Part shown: positions 63,401 through 64,000 of the stretch, one piece after another
How positions within the stretch are numbered: position 1 is the stretch's first letter
Layout: every line of letters begins with the position of its first letter
Assembly (NCBI RefSeq): GCF_014192225.1
Contig: NZ_JACHXS010000003.1
Span: forward strand, 697,319-761,318
Direction: 5' to 3'
DNA from: Pseudoduganella umbonata
GTDB taxonomy: Bacteria; Pseudomonadota; Gammaproteobacteria; Burkholderiales; Burkholderiaceae_D
Length of the DNA stretch: 64,000 nt
The notes under the pieces: generated by a model
Seen by the model: the letters and a program-made list of their open reading frames with translations, nothing else
Told to the model about the DNA's origin: nothing
The model's database searches: none
Made by a program: the position numbers and the translations under genes

Positions 63401-63538
63401 CTCGGCGGCGGTAGCGGTATTCGGGGCGGTAGGTGCGGTAGTAGCGGTGGTGTCCTGGGCGTAAGCCTGGGCGATCATGCTTGCCATCACGGTCAAGCCG
63501 AGCGCGACACGCCGGCCGGCGGTCGTTCGATGATTCAT
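60458..63538 (-). CDS. TonB-dependent receptor of a pectin/galactan locus
   Basis: 1026 aa. Signal peptide ends MIAQAYAQ. Plug about 50-200: VQVTGYRNSLLSSARDKKES, AEDLGKFPDKNLAESLSRVP, IQIRGLGSSFTKILLNN and KSPTAGQIEGGAAGVVNLRS; a long barrel ends with the aromatic terminus ALGLRMKF. It belongs to the same large Caulobacter/Xanthomonas subfamily as the receptor at 27333. It precedes the GH35 gene by 7 bases. It probably imports oligosaccharides released from pectin or galactan. Upstream lie several GCTACCA sites of LacI-operator type. Confidence 0.92.
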   Translation of the reverse strand: MNHRTTAGRRVALGLTVMASMIAQAYAQDTTATTAPTAPNTATAAEAPMQTVQVTGYRNSLLSSARDKKESVGFQDSINAEDLGKFPDKNLAESLSRVPGVQVARDVTGEGMTIQIRGLGSSFTKILLNNSPIAVASSGPIDGANTNREVDLDLLPTDLFTKLTVSKSPTAGQIEGGAAGVVNLRSARPFDKEGRQLSMGLTGTKQQIADKAGFRGNVIASNTWGGKFGLLGGVSFSRQQNRTSGFETVGWTNPNLTAAQSNSPTRNATGGGNWTIPAVVPANAGNGLVAGTAINQAFLLANNPGLSIDQIDNAIVPRLGRTMEYYGTRDKISVVLAGEYRPTEDLHFYLDTMYSKKDDDMQRNAYTWAVRNNGSIPLNMAVDRSDCADGCVVTKGTFANALNFIEFGPRRDKVDLLGINPGVEWKITPKLTFDASGNWNRSRFTHEAPTIMPITAPNSGNTITYENNGGVPSIVSNLDLNNPASYQWVGGRVNIQNELRETETKGFHTNMAWGDKKLTIRTGFAWDDINRTIRAQDNSAAWQAAVCGNNPSVFLQGPNGAPPCDGASTPGASAAGLYPGYGTGYTAGQNAALTYGGSLIPNAAVQNYLMPGPYGHLALDWDRFRNDSNYEFYNSTAPDSGASSTGASAGYIREKSKAIYVEANGELQPAGYNLRWNAGVRYVRTEQQVGSLNSTSDPRNANLTLNGSKYPNISQWVYQNTEYSNTLPSGTIALDLTKDVVFRAAASRSMTRVNPNDLRPGINFSSVSADVGTIGNPGLNPYLSDNIDLGVDWYTGREGYLSVTAFQKRLNGFTVNENISMPFSNLAQYGINYNTLIPAQQLAIDSRGGPNNATVVMTRPRNADGILRIRGLEIGWVQPLDKILPWRGFGINETLTLINQKASGEGSSGFIALGVPKKTNNFGVYYENYGYMLRFMHTYSQGSQVANANQSGITKAALFGRDYKQLDFSSSFELDQIFDREGLPMLTFDIVNLNKAKRSGYFQYGNATMSQYDPGRTFALGLRMKF

Positions 63539-63586
63539 GGTCTGTCTCCTGTTTTTATCAGCACTGCCGTGCTATCTGTTGCCTTT

Positions 63587-63770
63587 TGGTAGCACAGCGG
63601 AACCGAGTTTAGGAGTCGCACGAAACAAAGTCAACATTTTTTAACATCGTTTGTTAAGCGCTACCATTTGCGCAACACCTCGTCCCCGCTGAGCAATTTC
63701 CCCTATGACAGAGCATGATTCCGGTGGTCAGGCCGGTGTGATATGCGCAACCATTTGGTAGCGCATATCA
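63587..63770 (-). promoter_or_regulatory. Cluster of LacI/XylR-type operator-like sites upstream of the TonB receptor
   Basis: Three GCTACCA/TGGTAGC sites: TGGTAGCAC (63587-63595), TGTTAAGCGCTACCA (63652-63666) and TGGTAGCGC (63756-63764). The second is close to the xylan-box consensus (TGGTAGCGCTAACA, recalled) with one extra base. The third lies within a 32-base dyad: TGATATGCGC (63739-63748) and its exact complement GCGCATATCA (63761-63770), enclosing ACCATTTGGT. The promoter is on the minus strand. Three copies in 180 bases suggest repressor loops. Confidence 0.6.
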
Positions 63771-63818
63771 ATTGTAAAAGCGTCATCTACGGTTACCTGA
63801 CATCAAAATTCTAAAAAT

Positions 63819-63878
63819 AGGGACGGACCCTGGTTTTTGAGGAAACACCTTCGGTAAAACAGGGACGGACCCTGGTTT
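63819..63878. repeat. Two direct copies of an 18-bp REP-like unit
   Basis: AGGGACGGACCCTGGTTT at 63819-63836 and 63861-63878, 42 bases apart, with near-palindromic AGGG/CCCT ends. It resembles the GGGGACTGACCCC family of elements B and C and may be an outlying branch. The frame read through it codes a repeat peptide and is not a gene. Confidence 0.7.
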
Positions 63879-64000
63879 ACGGGAAACCGCTGGCGGGAGG
63901 CGCAAAAAAAGGCAATGGGATGGACGCCCCCTCCGAAACGGCATCGATGTGCCAAAGTGGAAGTGTCAACAAGCCACGATATCGAGGGAGGCGTCATCAT
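63879..64000. other. Right-edge stretch without a supported gene
   Basis: Open frames exist here on both strands but none has a family signature or ribosome site. The tail AAGCCACGATATCGAGGGAGG just before the edge could be the leader of a rightward gene with AGGGAGG as ribosome site; this cannot be settled without the next bases. Confidence 0.3.

Noticed and set aside
63803..64000. A 65-codon leftward open frame at the right edge
   Set aside because: Its repeated NQGPSLF comes from reading through the two direct DNA repeats; no family signature or ribosome site.

Overview
The window is GC-rich (roughly two thirds by eye), densely packed chromosomal DNA. It looks like a plant-polymer-degrading betaproteobacterium, most likely Oxalobacteraceae (Massilia / Duganella / Pseudoduganella type). 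The reasons are the Caulobacter-style oxidative pentose genes, the abundance of TonB-dependent receptors without matching SusD, a PEP-CTERM protein, many hybrid kinases and diguanylate cyclases, and short palindromic intergenic repeats (GGTGTCNGACACC and GGGGTCNGTCCCC types). This placement is inference from gene content; no rRNA or tRNA gene was seen.

Layout. Bases 1-16,300 hold one leftward arabinan/arabinose locus: a GPH-type sugar permease, two adjacent GH43_26-like exo-arabinofuranosidases (one appears to have lost its catalytic Glu), an aldose 1-epimerase, an IlvD/Edd pentonate dehydratase, an FAH-family keto-deoxy-pentonate dehydratase, a 2-ketoglutarate semialdehyde dehydrogenase, an SDR pentose dehydrogenase, then GH97, GH51 and two endo-arabinanase-type GH43 enzymes, the last cut by the window edge. 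Together they release L-arabinose from arabinan, import it and oxidise it to 2-ketoglutarate (Weimberg-type route). No lactonase or dedicated regulator is seen. Bases 16,290-27,100 are regulatory and nucleotide-salvage genes: a short winged-helix/ATPase regulator, a NarL-type response regulator beside a CHASE hybrid kinase, a small conserved hypothetical, AMP nucleosidase, a PRPP synthase homologue and a GAF/PAS kinase. Bases 27,300-39,000 are mixed accessory genes: a large TonB receptor, MATE exporter, group III truncated haemoglobin, tautomerase, CYP152-type peroxygenase P450, secreted alpha/beta hydrolase, HAF-repeat PEP-CTERM protein and a second TonB receptor.

Bases 39,143-47,801 form a tight rightward unit: TonB receptor, 7TM-DISM hybrid kinase with Hpt, REC-GGDEF cyclase and DNA polymerase II. 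Bases 47,800-52,620 carry an M28 peptidase, a membrane diguanylate cyclase with a CIA30-like sensor, and an HDOD protein, separated by two related palindromic mobile-like elements with terminal inverted repeats. Bases 52,622-56,842 carry a LysE exporter, a PLP decarboxylase and an unusual protein joining a zincin-like domain with a degenerate HExxH to a C-terminal ATP-grasp domain. Bases 56,953-63,538 are a small pectin/galactan locus (CE8 pectinesterase, GH35, TonB receptor) with LacI-type operator-like sites upstream. The final 460 bases are intergenic, with operators and short repeats.

The most unusual items are the degenerate GH43 paralogue, the zincin-like/ATP-grasp fusion beside a decarboxylase and exporter, the receptor-kinase-cyclase-polymerase operon, and the composite palindromic elements.
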